DNA from: Nectonema munidae
Lineage: Eukaryota; Nematomorpha; Nectonematoida; Nectonematidae
Direction of reading: 5' to 3'
Assembly: GCA_030549495.1 (NCBI GenBank)
Contig: JAUIRK010000885.1
Location: forward strand, 682,001 to 746,000
DNA: 64,000 bases
Below, in pieces: positions 56,154 to 64,000 of this stretch (its first letter is position 1; the number at the start of each line of letters is the position of its first letter). The position numbers and the translations under genes are program-made. Below the pieces are notes generated by a model. That model was given only the letters and a program-made list of their open reading frames with translations, had not been told where the DNA came from and searched no databases.

Positions 56154-56760
56154 CAGGGGTCGCCAACCTTTTTTTTTAGCATATGCAACAGAGCCCAGCG
56201 GAGAGTGAATTTTTAGGCAAAATTTTTATGCGGGTCGGGGAACAATTTTTTCAATGATTAACCCTTTCGTGACCAGAAAAATCAGACAATATTTATTAAA
56301 AAGCAAAAGATTCATATACAAAACTATTTGAGAAAGCAGACTAAGGTAAAATTGTTTATGTATCATATATTTTTATATGGTCAAGAAAGGGTTATTATAA
56401 AAGTATCCATGAAACGAAAAGATGAAATAAATTTTTATATTTAAGCAAATTTTAAATGATTTATTATTTTACCCAACAAAAATTAACGTGAAACCGAGAC
56501 GGAATTATTTTTCAGTATTATTTCATATTAGTGGAATCATATTGAAAATTAAATAATCATTTACATTATTTATGAAAATAATTTATTTACAAAAAGATAA
56601 TGAAAATAATAAAGAATTTGTAAATAATGTATATATTTGCAGAATATGGACGATCAAAATTTCTATCAATTCCACAATAACAGGGTTAAAATCTTCCATG
56701 CGGGGAAGATCAGGGTGCCCGCTGGGATTTGATATGCGCCCAATATGTTAATCGTGATTT
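56154..56760 (+). mobile_element. hAT-type (Charlie-like) left end, incomplete
   Basis: Starts CAGGGGTCGCCAACCTTTTT, a terminus widely shared among hAT-Charlie-like elements. The matching right end was not found, so the end coordinate is arbitrary. A TTAA-type MITE (56262-56391) is nested in it. Confidence 0.5.
56262..56391. mobile_element. piggyBac-type MITE, 130 bp
   Basis: Begins CCCTTTCGTGACCA and ends with the near-complement TGGTCAAGAAAGGG. Flanks are TTAA (56258-56261) and TTAT (56392-56395). No coding capacity. Confidence 0.65.
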
Positions 56761-58119
56761 GTGAGGAGCCAAATATATATTGTTCTTCCTGTTTCTCATC
56801 TTTAGAACTTTAAAATGGGCTGATTTTTTCGCAAAGAAAATATTTTTTTATTGGACTTTACACCTACCGATAATATTTTTTTGCAAAATAAAAAATCTAA
56901 ATTTTCTTTCAAGCACAAGTTATTCTTTCAAAATTTAGATTATTTAAGTCAAAAAAGCCTAAGCATCGAATTAAAGAGATTTTTTGAAATAGGTTTGATT
57001 CCACCAAGCTAATGAAATTTGTGGTTAGTTTTAGTAACAGAAAGCGTATAACAACTTTTCAAGTTTCCAACTGTTAATGGTGATCTATACTTTTTTTATC
57101 ATTAATTGTAACTTTTTTCTATCTCTTTCAGTAAAATTTTTCGTATATGAACAACCACTCCATTGTTTTTTTGTTAAGCTTTGTAGTATTGGTAATAACC
57201 ATTTTTATACTATTCCATATAAATTATATTCTTCTTAACAATCAATTTTTTTTAATTGTGTCTGCTTTGCCATTTGGACATTGTAAAACTGCTAGTTTGA
57301 TTTCCTTTTCTTTATTTTTTAAAATAAGTACTTGAAACTCTTGATTATTAATTGGTTTGCAGTCAAAATATCACTAGTTTTAAGAATTCCAGGGGAGTTT
57401 GTATATTGTTGTTTTGCTGAGAGAAAAAGTGAAACATTTTTGCAGCTTTGTTTATTGGCAATCCCAAAGATAACCAAATTATTTGGGGTATCCATTTTCC
57501 TATATTTATACATGATTCTTCATATGAATCGTCTTCTTTTTGTTCATTTTGTGACTCTATATCTAAATCAAAATTTAGATCCGAAAAGTCTATTATTTTT
57601 AAAGTCAAATTAAGATTCTATTTTCGTTTTTTTTGAAGAATGAATTCTTTTAAGATTAACAACTTTCCAGTTGTATACCCAACACTTCATTTATTTTCAA
57701 TTTCAAGATGATAAAGTTACCAATCTTCCTAATAAACCAACGTCCATTTTCTCTCGTAATATCAAATATCCCTTCTAATAAATTATATATTTTCTCCTTG
57801 ATCTTTTATCGTAAATTTTAAGAACATCTTGAAGATCTTTGTCACTTGTTCTGTTAAAATAAGGAAGTTGAACTTACTTCCTGATAGAAAAGAGACTTCT
57901 TTGTACGCTTTTTTGACATGTCCTTTCCGTTGTTTGATGGATGTTCCAAGAAATAAATACCTATAAAAAATTTCTATTTTTTGTGGAATTCTATTTTTGT
58001 TTCACCAATGAATTTTCTTCAAGGGGAATGAAACATCTATTTTTATCGAGTTTTGAATTTCAAACACTTTTACTTTTTTTCAAAATTAGAAGCATATTAG
58101 TTTCATAAAATATATTGAA
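56761..58119. other. intergenic stretch with coding-like minus-strand fragments
   Basis: Around 57363-57640 two minus-strand frames share the start IIDFSDLNFDLDIESQ and diverge after a frame change. This could be a decayed acidic protein tail, but no domain is recognised. Confidence 0.3.
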
Positions 58120-58212
58120 TTAGCCGGTCACGTGGTCGTTTCTCGCTTTGCTCGAAACATAAGATCATTGGTAGAATGTTGGTAAATTAAGATCGAAACA
58201 ACCACCGGACCG
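58120..58212 (-). mobile_element. Helitron-like 3' end, minus, with adjacent inverted copy
   Basis: The complement ends in gttt-cgagcaaagcgagaaac (hairpin-capable), then gaccacgtgaccggCTAA, followed by T. The hairpin-plus-CTRR arrangement and the match to 61412-61463 support Helitron. A shortened inverted copy (gatcgaaacaaccaccggac, then cggttag) lies at 58184-58212. Confidence 0.6.
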
Positions 58213-59228
58213 GTTAGTTAAAAATATGGTTGATAAAAAATAATTTTGTTGTAAGTAGCTATTTTAAATCTTTTTAATTAACAAATTGATTGATTTTCTT
58301 CAAAAAATATTACCAGTATTGAATAAACGATTCTTTTTTACAGGTTTTGATTGATTTTCAAACGAAATAAACCCAGAACATGGTCATGCTTATTTTTTTT
58401 TAAATCAAAAACAGTAATAAAGCTACGGTAAACTCCATAGGCTAAACATGGGGGTTTTTGTTCCTGCATTTTACATGTGTATTTCAGAGAATGAGATTTT
58501 TGTTTATTATCCACGCCTATCTGCAGGTATGTGCATGTATAAATGCATTTTAAATTACTTTATCTGGAATACAGGTCCCCCCATAAAGGTATTAACCGCT
58601 CAAAGGCGGGGGTATCATGTGAGCCAGAAATCTCACACTCATTGTTGCCTGTTTCGCTACGACTACCAATTATTTATCTAATTACTTTGTTTTCCGATTC
58701 TCACATATGTTTTTGCCTGTTTTCTAACCTCTTTTTAGATTTCTCTAATTGTTCATTCGAAGGATTTTTAACACCATTTTTCTATTACTTCTATTTTCAA
58801 GTATTTTTACCTAGAAATTTTGGGTTCCACTCCCTATGCCCTCACCCACTATCTATCTATTTATGTAGTATTCATTTTTTTAGTTGTTGCGTCATTTTGA
58901 AATCATTTTATTTGTTTTAACTTTGTCCTCAAGTCCATATCATAAATCTTCTTAAATTCTATCTTTGAAATAGATATACATTAATAGTTAAATGAAAATT
59001 CCAAAGAAAAATTTAAGGGTAAACTATATTTTTTGTATATAAATTATTGTTATGATATCCTTGTTGGTGAGTTTGATAAACCTGAAATTTAATGGCCTGA
59101 AAAGATCGTGCTCTTGAAAGGTCTATCATGAAATTTTGAAATCTTATTTGTTTAAGCTTAGATCCCCACCCACTCACCTCAGCCATATGCTCTAGGATCC
59201 AATCGTTTTGGTTTATGTAGAAATTTAA
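58213..59228. other. intergenic stretch
   Basis: No recognised feature. Plus-strand ORFs at 58448-58920 show no domain. Confidence 0.35.
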
Positions 59229-60107
59229 TTAAAAATAATAAGGTTTTACTTTTTGTTTCTTTTTCTTGAAAGTGCGTGTAAAGTAGGCTTTGATTGTATC
59301 CGACAGCTTTCTTTTTATTCCCCCTTTTTTCTCCTCTTTCCCCTTCTTCATCGAATTCACACCTTTAGAGATCCATGATGGGAATACCTTTTCAAGGAAG
59401 TTCTCTTTTTCTTTCTTGGAAATGTGTGAATATCGGGCTTTGATCTCCTCCAACCGTTGCTTCTTTATTTCCTCTTCTTTCTTCATCTTGTTCCAACGTT
59501 TCGGGATCCATGATAGAAAGTCCCTTTTAACCAAGTTCTCTTTACTTGTACCAGAATTAACAGATACTACTTCTTCCTTTCGCTTTTTTTCAAAGTCATG
59601 GGATTTTGCTTCTTTGGAAATGATTTCTCCATATTCATTATAATTTACTTCTATTTCCCCTTTAATTTGTTTCATTGCTTTAGTGTAACCCCCTATATTC
59701 AAATTTATAATGCATTCATTAGCCAAATCTTTCAAATCTTTTACTATTTTTCCTTTCTTCAAAGTTGAAGAAACTTTGCAATTGTTTTTAAACATTTTAA
59801 TTATCTTACAACTCATCAATTTGAGAGAGATAATTGCTAAAATCATAAGTATTGTGGTAAAAAAGATATTCACATTTAATAGATTGAAAACAAAATTTCC
59901 ATCATGAAGGATAGTCTCTTCGGTGATCTGGTTAGTTTGTACATTCACTAAGATTTCCTTAATTGTGAGTTCTTCATAAAATTGGTCAACAAAGTTCTCC
60001 ATGGAACTCTTAAGCCAAGTGATAACGCTATTATACATAGAGTGAATAAAAGCCTGTGCCATTATTAAAAAGTTATAAATGTAAGAATGAATGAAAACAT
60101 AAAACAT
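59229..60107 (-). CDS. unidentified single-pass membrane protein with internal duplication
   Basis: I do not recognise this 292-residue protein. Residues 1-16 may be untranslated; Met16 (MAQAFIHSMYNS) is an equally good start. One strong membrane segment lies at about 77-98 (FFTTILMILAIISLKLM). The N-terminal part contains EELTIKEILVNVQTN. The remainder is very basic and partly coiled. The C-terminal 100 residues hold two related units: FLSWIPKRWNKMKKEEE...IKARYSHISKKEK (197-234) and VFPSWISKGVNSMKKGKEEK...IKAYFTRTFKKKK (241-284). The frame is uninterrupted over 0.9 kb in AT-rich DNA, which argues for real coding. It lies between two Helitron-like ends, so it could be host, captured or element-encoded. 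Confidence 0.5.
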   Translation of the reverse strand: MFYVFIHSYIYNFLIMAQAFIHSMYNSVITWLKSSMENFVDQFYEELTIKEILVNVQTNQITEETILHDGNFVFNLLNVNIFFTTILMILAIISLKLMSCKIIKMFKNNCKVSSTLKKGKIVKDLKDLANECIINLNIGGYTKAMKQIKGEIEVNYNEYGEIISKEAKSHDFEKKRKEEVVSVNSGTSKENLVKRDFLSWIPKRWNKMKKEEEIKKQRLEEIKARYSHISKKEKENFLEKVFPSWISKGVNSMKKGKEEKKGGIKRKLSDTIKAYFTRTFKKKKQKVKPYYF

Positions 60108-60169
60108 TACTTAATATACGTGTATTAAAAGGCAAAGCGAAATTAACCAATGGGAAGTCTGCTTCTTCT

Positions 60170-61463
60170 TCTATCTATCTTCACTATATTATAATAGCCT
60201 ACTGTATGTGTGTGTGTCGTTGAGAGCATTTTGATTGGTTGATATAAAAAAATACATAGAAAAGATACAACTATGCTAAAAATCAATAACTCATCATCAC
60301 AACATATAACACGAAGAACCGGTAACTACTCTATATAATTTAAAAAACTCATCACACCATATAAAAATACGCACAAAACATAGAGCTTAAGCCAAGCTTA
60401 GCTAACCACCAAAAACATCTCATCATACCACAAAAATAGGTAATGTTGCACTATCCGTGCATTGATGAAAAGCAATTTTAATTGGAAAGAAGTTGTTCAA
60501 TGATATAATGCTTTCATATGTCAATCTTTTCTTTAAAACAGGACTAATCGTAGCACGCTTGCTACAATCAATGGGCTCTCTCTAACACTTTGATCTTGCC
60601 GCCTTTTTTAATAGTAGCACCCTACAATCAATGGACTCTCTCTAACACTTTGATCCTGCCGCCTTTTCTTCATTTTGCAAGCACGCATCTTGAACAAGGA
60701 CATTTTTCCTCATCATCACACTTTCTAGGCAAGCAAGTGCAACTGCAAGCACATATGATGTCATATTTACTAAATGAGCGATGAACAGATAATTCTGATT
60801 GCATGGGACTAATCGTAGCTCCTAATTTATTCAATATATATATATAAAACGATATGTTTCCCTTTAGGACAATATAACTTTTAGGTTAGGATTTGTTTTT
60901 TCGGTCTAAAATAATATATTTTGTTTCTAGCAAGTTTATAAATGTGTAGTTATTTTTTAATCTATCAAACTAATCATATATTACCACAAAACACATGCTA
61001 GATGTTGGTCATTAATGGGTATTAAAAATACTGAATCAACTAATTAAAATTATATATCAAAAACATCTAAAATAGTTTATAAAAAAATTGCATAAAATAC
61101 TATTGATAGAATGTAGATTAGGTTAAAATTGTTTCTTAAATATGGTTTAAATTTTACTTAGGTAAGCTCATATTCAATAAAGATGGTCAAAATGCCATTT
61201 CAAAAAAGGTGGAGCATAATCATGAAATAAGAAATGAAAATATTGTGCTTTTCAACGAAAGTATGTAATAAATACCCATAAAAAATAAAACTATGCTAAA
61301 AACTGACTAAGAGAACATATTGAAATTATTTTTGTATATGTTTTGTAATGATGTAAAATGGGCAAAAATTATGACATGATTAAACCTTCCCTCAGATCAT
61401 AATACACACCACCAATGATCCTATGTTTCGAGCGAAGCGAGAAACGACCACAGGACCAGCTAG
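60170..61463 (+). mobile_element. non-autonomous Helitron-like element
   Basis: The 5' side begins TCTATCTATCTTCACTATAT then tataatagcctactgtatgtg, typical of Helitron 5' ends. The 3' side has a hairpin-capable gtttcgagcgaagcgagaaac, then CTAG (61460-61463), followed by T. No Rep or helicase sequence is seen. The exact 5' base is uncertain. Confidence 0.6.
60541..60784 (+). repeat. inverted repeat arm A (about 245 bp)
   Basis: Matches the complement of 62257-62505 at high identity. It contains two tandem copies of ctctctctaacactttgatc plus tgccgcc. A 64-codon ORF is retained in both arms but looks like a consequence of the repeat. Confidence 0.85.
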
Positions 61464-62256
61464 TAAAAATATATTCTTTTTAATGTGAAAGATGATTCAC
61501 TTTTATTCATTTTAGATCTGAGTATACCTAGTTAATATAGCTATGTTGTAAAAAAAGTGTTTTATATAGTAAAACATAAATATTTATCTGGAATCCATTC
61601 TTGAACTTAATAATGATTTCTAAAAATCTTTTTTTATTTGAAACAATCATAAAATTAGTCTTTTATATTGACTTTTAAGTTATTCAATTATACTTAGTTT
61701 TTTATATTGATAAAAGTTATCATGTACGACTTGAATTTTTTCATGTTATGAAAGTCATTAATAAAATAAGAAAACAGGATTTGTTCAAATATTAACCCTT
61801 GATTGACTAGCTCATTGGAAATAACTGGCTTTGAGGCGGTAATATTATAAATAACGTCAAAGAATTATAAAGGAAATACCTTGTTTAAAAAAGTATTGAA
61901 AGTATATAAAAAGACTTTACATTTTAAAACTTTATGAAAATAATTTTTAATTTATTTGTCTAATGGTTTTTGTTATATTTTTTTATATCAACCAAAATAA
62001 ACAAGTAGCTCGTTTGAAAAAAATAGTTAAATTATAATCTAAAAATAGTTTAAAAAAATAATAAAACAGTATTCAAATCTTATCCAAAATGCAAAGTTAA
62101 ATTGAAAATTCAAATCTAATTATTATATGACTAATAAAAAACTATCAAACAATTATAGATTTATCTAAATTTTCAATTAATTTAACATCATCGAAAAATT
62201 TATTTCTCTTAAAAAAGTTAACTTTTAAAAGTTTAACTGTTGTGCAACGAGTTAAA
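61464..62256. other. spacer between inverted repeat arms
   Basis: AT-rich with no recognised feature. Confidence 0.4.
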
Positions 62257-62505
62257 GTTCATCGCTCACTTAGTAAATATGACATCATATGTGCTTGCAA
62301 CTGCACTTGCTTGCCTAGAAAACGGTGATGATGGGAAAAATGTCGTTGTTCAAGATGCGTGCTTGCAAAATGAAGAAAAGGCGGCAGGATCAAAGTGTTA
62401 GAGAGAGTCCATTGATTGTAGCGTGCTACGATTAAAAAAGGCGGCAAGATCAAAGTGTTAGAGAGAGCCCATTGATTGTAGCAAGCGTGCTACGATTAGT
62501 CCTGT
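62257..62505 (-). repeat. inverted repeat arm B (about 245 bp)
   Basis: Complement of arm A. Words include gacatcatatgtgcttgcaa and gtgttagagagagtccattg. Confidence 0.85.
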
Positions 62506-62640
62506 GCGACGATTCGCCGCTTACCTAGTTTGAGTATCGCACTATACGTGCATTGTAGCAAATACAGTCTACACACACATACAAATTGAAGACCAGTATT
62601 ATGGAATACAGGCATAGTGCAACATGGACGAGATATTTAA
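62506..62640 (-). mobile_element. second Helitron-like 5' end, minus
   Basis: The complement reads attccataatactggtcttc then aatttgtatgtgtgtgtag, resembling the 5' end at 60170. It leads directly into arm B in the same relative order as 60170 leads into arm A. The opposite end is not found. Confidence 0.4.
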
Positions 62641-62906
62641 AAAGAGGAAGTGACAAGACAATATTAAATTTGTGCTGAAATTTTAATCAAGAGTTATTGA
62701 ATTTTCAAGACGCAATAACATTTGTGAAATACCCTCTCCTTCACTGTTGTTATAACTCAAGTGTGTATGATGAATCTAAAAAGATTTGTGTTGGTAAGCC
62801 ATTTAGTATAAGAGAGCGTCCCTGTCTCATATAGCTCATCATCTCTTCATCACAGCATTATGCATAGTTACATCGCACTATATGTGTATCATGTAGAATA
62901 GATATA

Positions 62907-64000
62907 CAGTAGTGCCCACTTAATATCATACCGTTTTATAGAATATCCCGTTTATTGTCATAAAATATTGAAATCCCAAACCATTTCCTATACAAAACAT
63001 AGAAATTTGCTCGTTTAATGTCATAGATATTCCCGTTTATTGTCATAGAAAATTAGCCAAAATTAATTTTTAGAATAACATTTTGCAGGATTATCGCGCC
63101 GATACACGCATTTTTTCATCAACTTGAACTCCTATCTTATCACTAAACCAACAGTAATGCACCAATAAGTTACATAAAAGTCTAATCCCTTAATTAACCA
63201 TGACCATGACGATGTTATCGATAAGCATCACCATGATGAGTGTTCGCGCATGGTCGCACTTTCCCGTTAAAAATCATTTGGCTTTAACCATTTGGTGAGA
63301 CTTCTGACAGGTTAATGCGTCGATAAATCACATGTGATCACGAAAGCAACATTGTGATCACGAAGCTTCGCACATGCACCCACGCACGCATAGCAACACA
63401 CACACTGCACACACACACACAGCTGCACACACAGGTCTTGAAAGGATGCATCCTTTTGATCTTAAATAAACTTCCCAATCAAAACAACATTTGCCGATAA
63501 AAAGGGCAGTTTTTGCTAAGCTATTCTTCAGTTCTTCAGTTTTTAATCATGAGTGCTAAACGTAAGCGAAATGACTTGTCCCTTGCCCAGAAGCTGAAGA
63601 TCATAAAGTGGTCATCTAGCCAATCACAAACTCAATTGTCCAAGACGTATGGTGTTTCACAGTCCACCATTTCAAAAATTCTCAGCAAGAAGTCCCAGAT
63701 CCTGCAAGATGCTGAGCAGAACAAGAACGGCAACCGCATGCGGACTGGCAAGGCAGCTGACGTCGAGACGGCCCTTTACACCTGGTTCGTGGATGTCCGT
63801 ACCCATGGCTGTCCCATCACCACTGCAGTCCTGGAGGAGAAGGCCAACCAGCTCGCTGCCAACCTAGGAAACGACGATTTCAAGGCAACCAATGGCTGGA
63901 TCTGCCGTTGGAAGGACCGTTTCTCGATCAAATATAAAAAGGCACATGGGGAGAAAAGTGATTCTGACATCACAGCTGCAGACACATGGCTTTCAACTGT
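62907..64000 (+). mobile_element. Tigger/pogo element, left part, runs off the window
   Basis: The terminus CAGTAGTGCCCACTTAATAT follows TA (62905-62906). The subterminal region repeats cccgtttattgtcata twice and a tcgtttaatgtcata variant. An (ac)n stretch lies at 63390-63432. The transposase starts at 63549. The right end is outside the window. Confidence 0.85.
63549..64000 (+). CDS. Tigger (TIGD-like) transposase, N-terminal part, open at window edge
   Basis: The frame is open for 150 codons from MSAKRKRNDLSLAQKLKIIK to the window end. A psq/CENP-B N-terminal helix-turn-helix (SQTQLSKTYGVSQSTISKIL) covers about residues 10-50. The second CENP-B-type DNA-binding domain is at about 70-140 (VETALYTWFVDVRTHGCPIT, FKATNGWICRWKDRFSI). 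The DDE catalytic domain would follow outside. These domains bind the terminal repeats and human relatives are the TIGD4/TIGD6-type genes. Codons are notably GC-rich (ctc, ctg, aag, gcc) compared with every other gene here. With no break seen, this suggests a recent arrival, possibly by horizontal transfer. Whether the whole gene is intact cannot be judged. Confidence 0.85.
   Translation, partial: MSAKRKRNDLSLAQKLKIIKWSSSQSQTQLSKTYGVSQSTISKILSKKSQILQDAEQNKNGNRMRTGKAADVETALYTWFVDVRTHGCPITTAVLEEKANQLAANLGNDDFKATNGWICRWKDRFSIKYKKAHGEKSDSDITAADTWLST

Noticed and set aside
57319-57613. Overlapping ORFs on both strands around 57.4 kb as a gene
   Set aside because: Two minus frames share a start and split after a frame change; no domain recognised, so left as a coding-like relic only.
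63390-63432. (ac)n stretch as a regulatory element
   Set aside because: Simple microsatellite inside the Tigger 5' region; no further signal.
1-64000. tRNA, rRNA or snRNA genes
   Set aside because: Only SINE-type A/B boxes were seen; no complete tRNA fold or conserved rRNA/snRNA words were found by eye.

Overview
The window looks like AT-rich nuclear DNA of an invertebrate animal. Host-type genes are few and apparently single-exon, and most of the sequence is decayed or nested transposable elements: hAT, pogo/Tigger, piggyBac, LINE, tRNA-derived SINE and Helitron-like. An arthropod such as a copepod crustacean would fit, but that is an inference from overall style, not from a diagnostic marker.

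Layout. 0-11 kb: SINE copies, a small hAT element with perfect target-site duplications (2038-3230), a 491-bp higher-order satellite (6.2-8.0 kb), LINE 3' relics, and an intact SLIRP-like mitochondrial RNA-binding protein gene (10658-10969). 11.7-27.2 kb: a pair of long inverted arms (about 2.2-2.8 kb of shared sequence), each carrying a satellite of about 151 bp, enclosing two Tigger relics, other repeats and an intact 611-codon ERMARD-like gene (19721-21556, minus). 28-29.5 kb: an intact NSFL1C/p47 gene (minus) whose 3' end overlaps a small unidentified plus-strand ORF. 30-36.2 kb: a nested repeat complex forming a palindrome of about 4.2 kb. It is built from one hAT-type family (terminus CAGGGGCGCACATCC, 8-bp duplications) that carries an older hAT MITE and a SINE; one arm holds an extra element and the other arm keeps the empty site. 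36.8-40.4 kb: a near-complete LINE with endonuclease, reverse transcriptase and RNase H (minus). 41.6-43.6 kb: a piggyBac transposase relic with its DDD residues. 45-56.4 kb: LINE and hAT fragments (three hAT relics between 49.3 and 53.4 kb) and TTAA-flanked MITEs. 58-62.6 kb: Helitron-like ends, an unidentified membrane-protein ORF with an internal duplication, and an inverted repeat. 62.9 kb to the end: a Tigger element with an open, GC-richer transposase reading frame that runs off the window.

The host genes show no sign of working together. SLIRP acts in mitochondrial mRNA stability, ERMARD is an ER-associated protein of unclear biochemistry, and p47 is a VCP/p97 cofactor. The main interest is structural: the long inverted arms around ERMARD, the palindrome at 31-35 kb with a filled and an empty insertion site side by side, and the link between orphan hAT ends and a hAT transposase relic in the same window. 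I see no RNA gene, CRISPR array or virus-like element that I can support. Boundaries marked approximate come from reading by eye.
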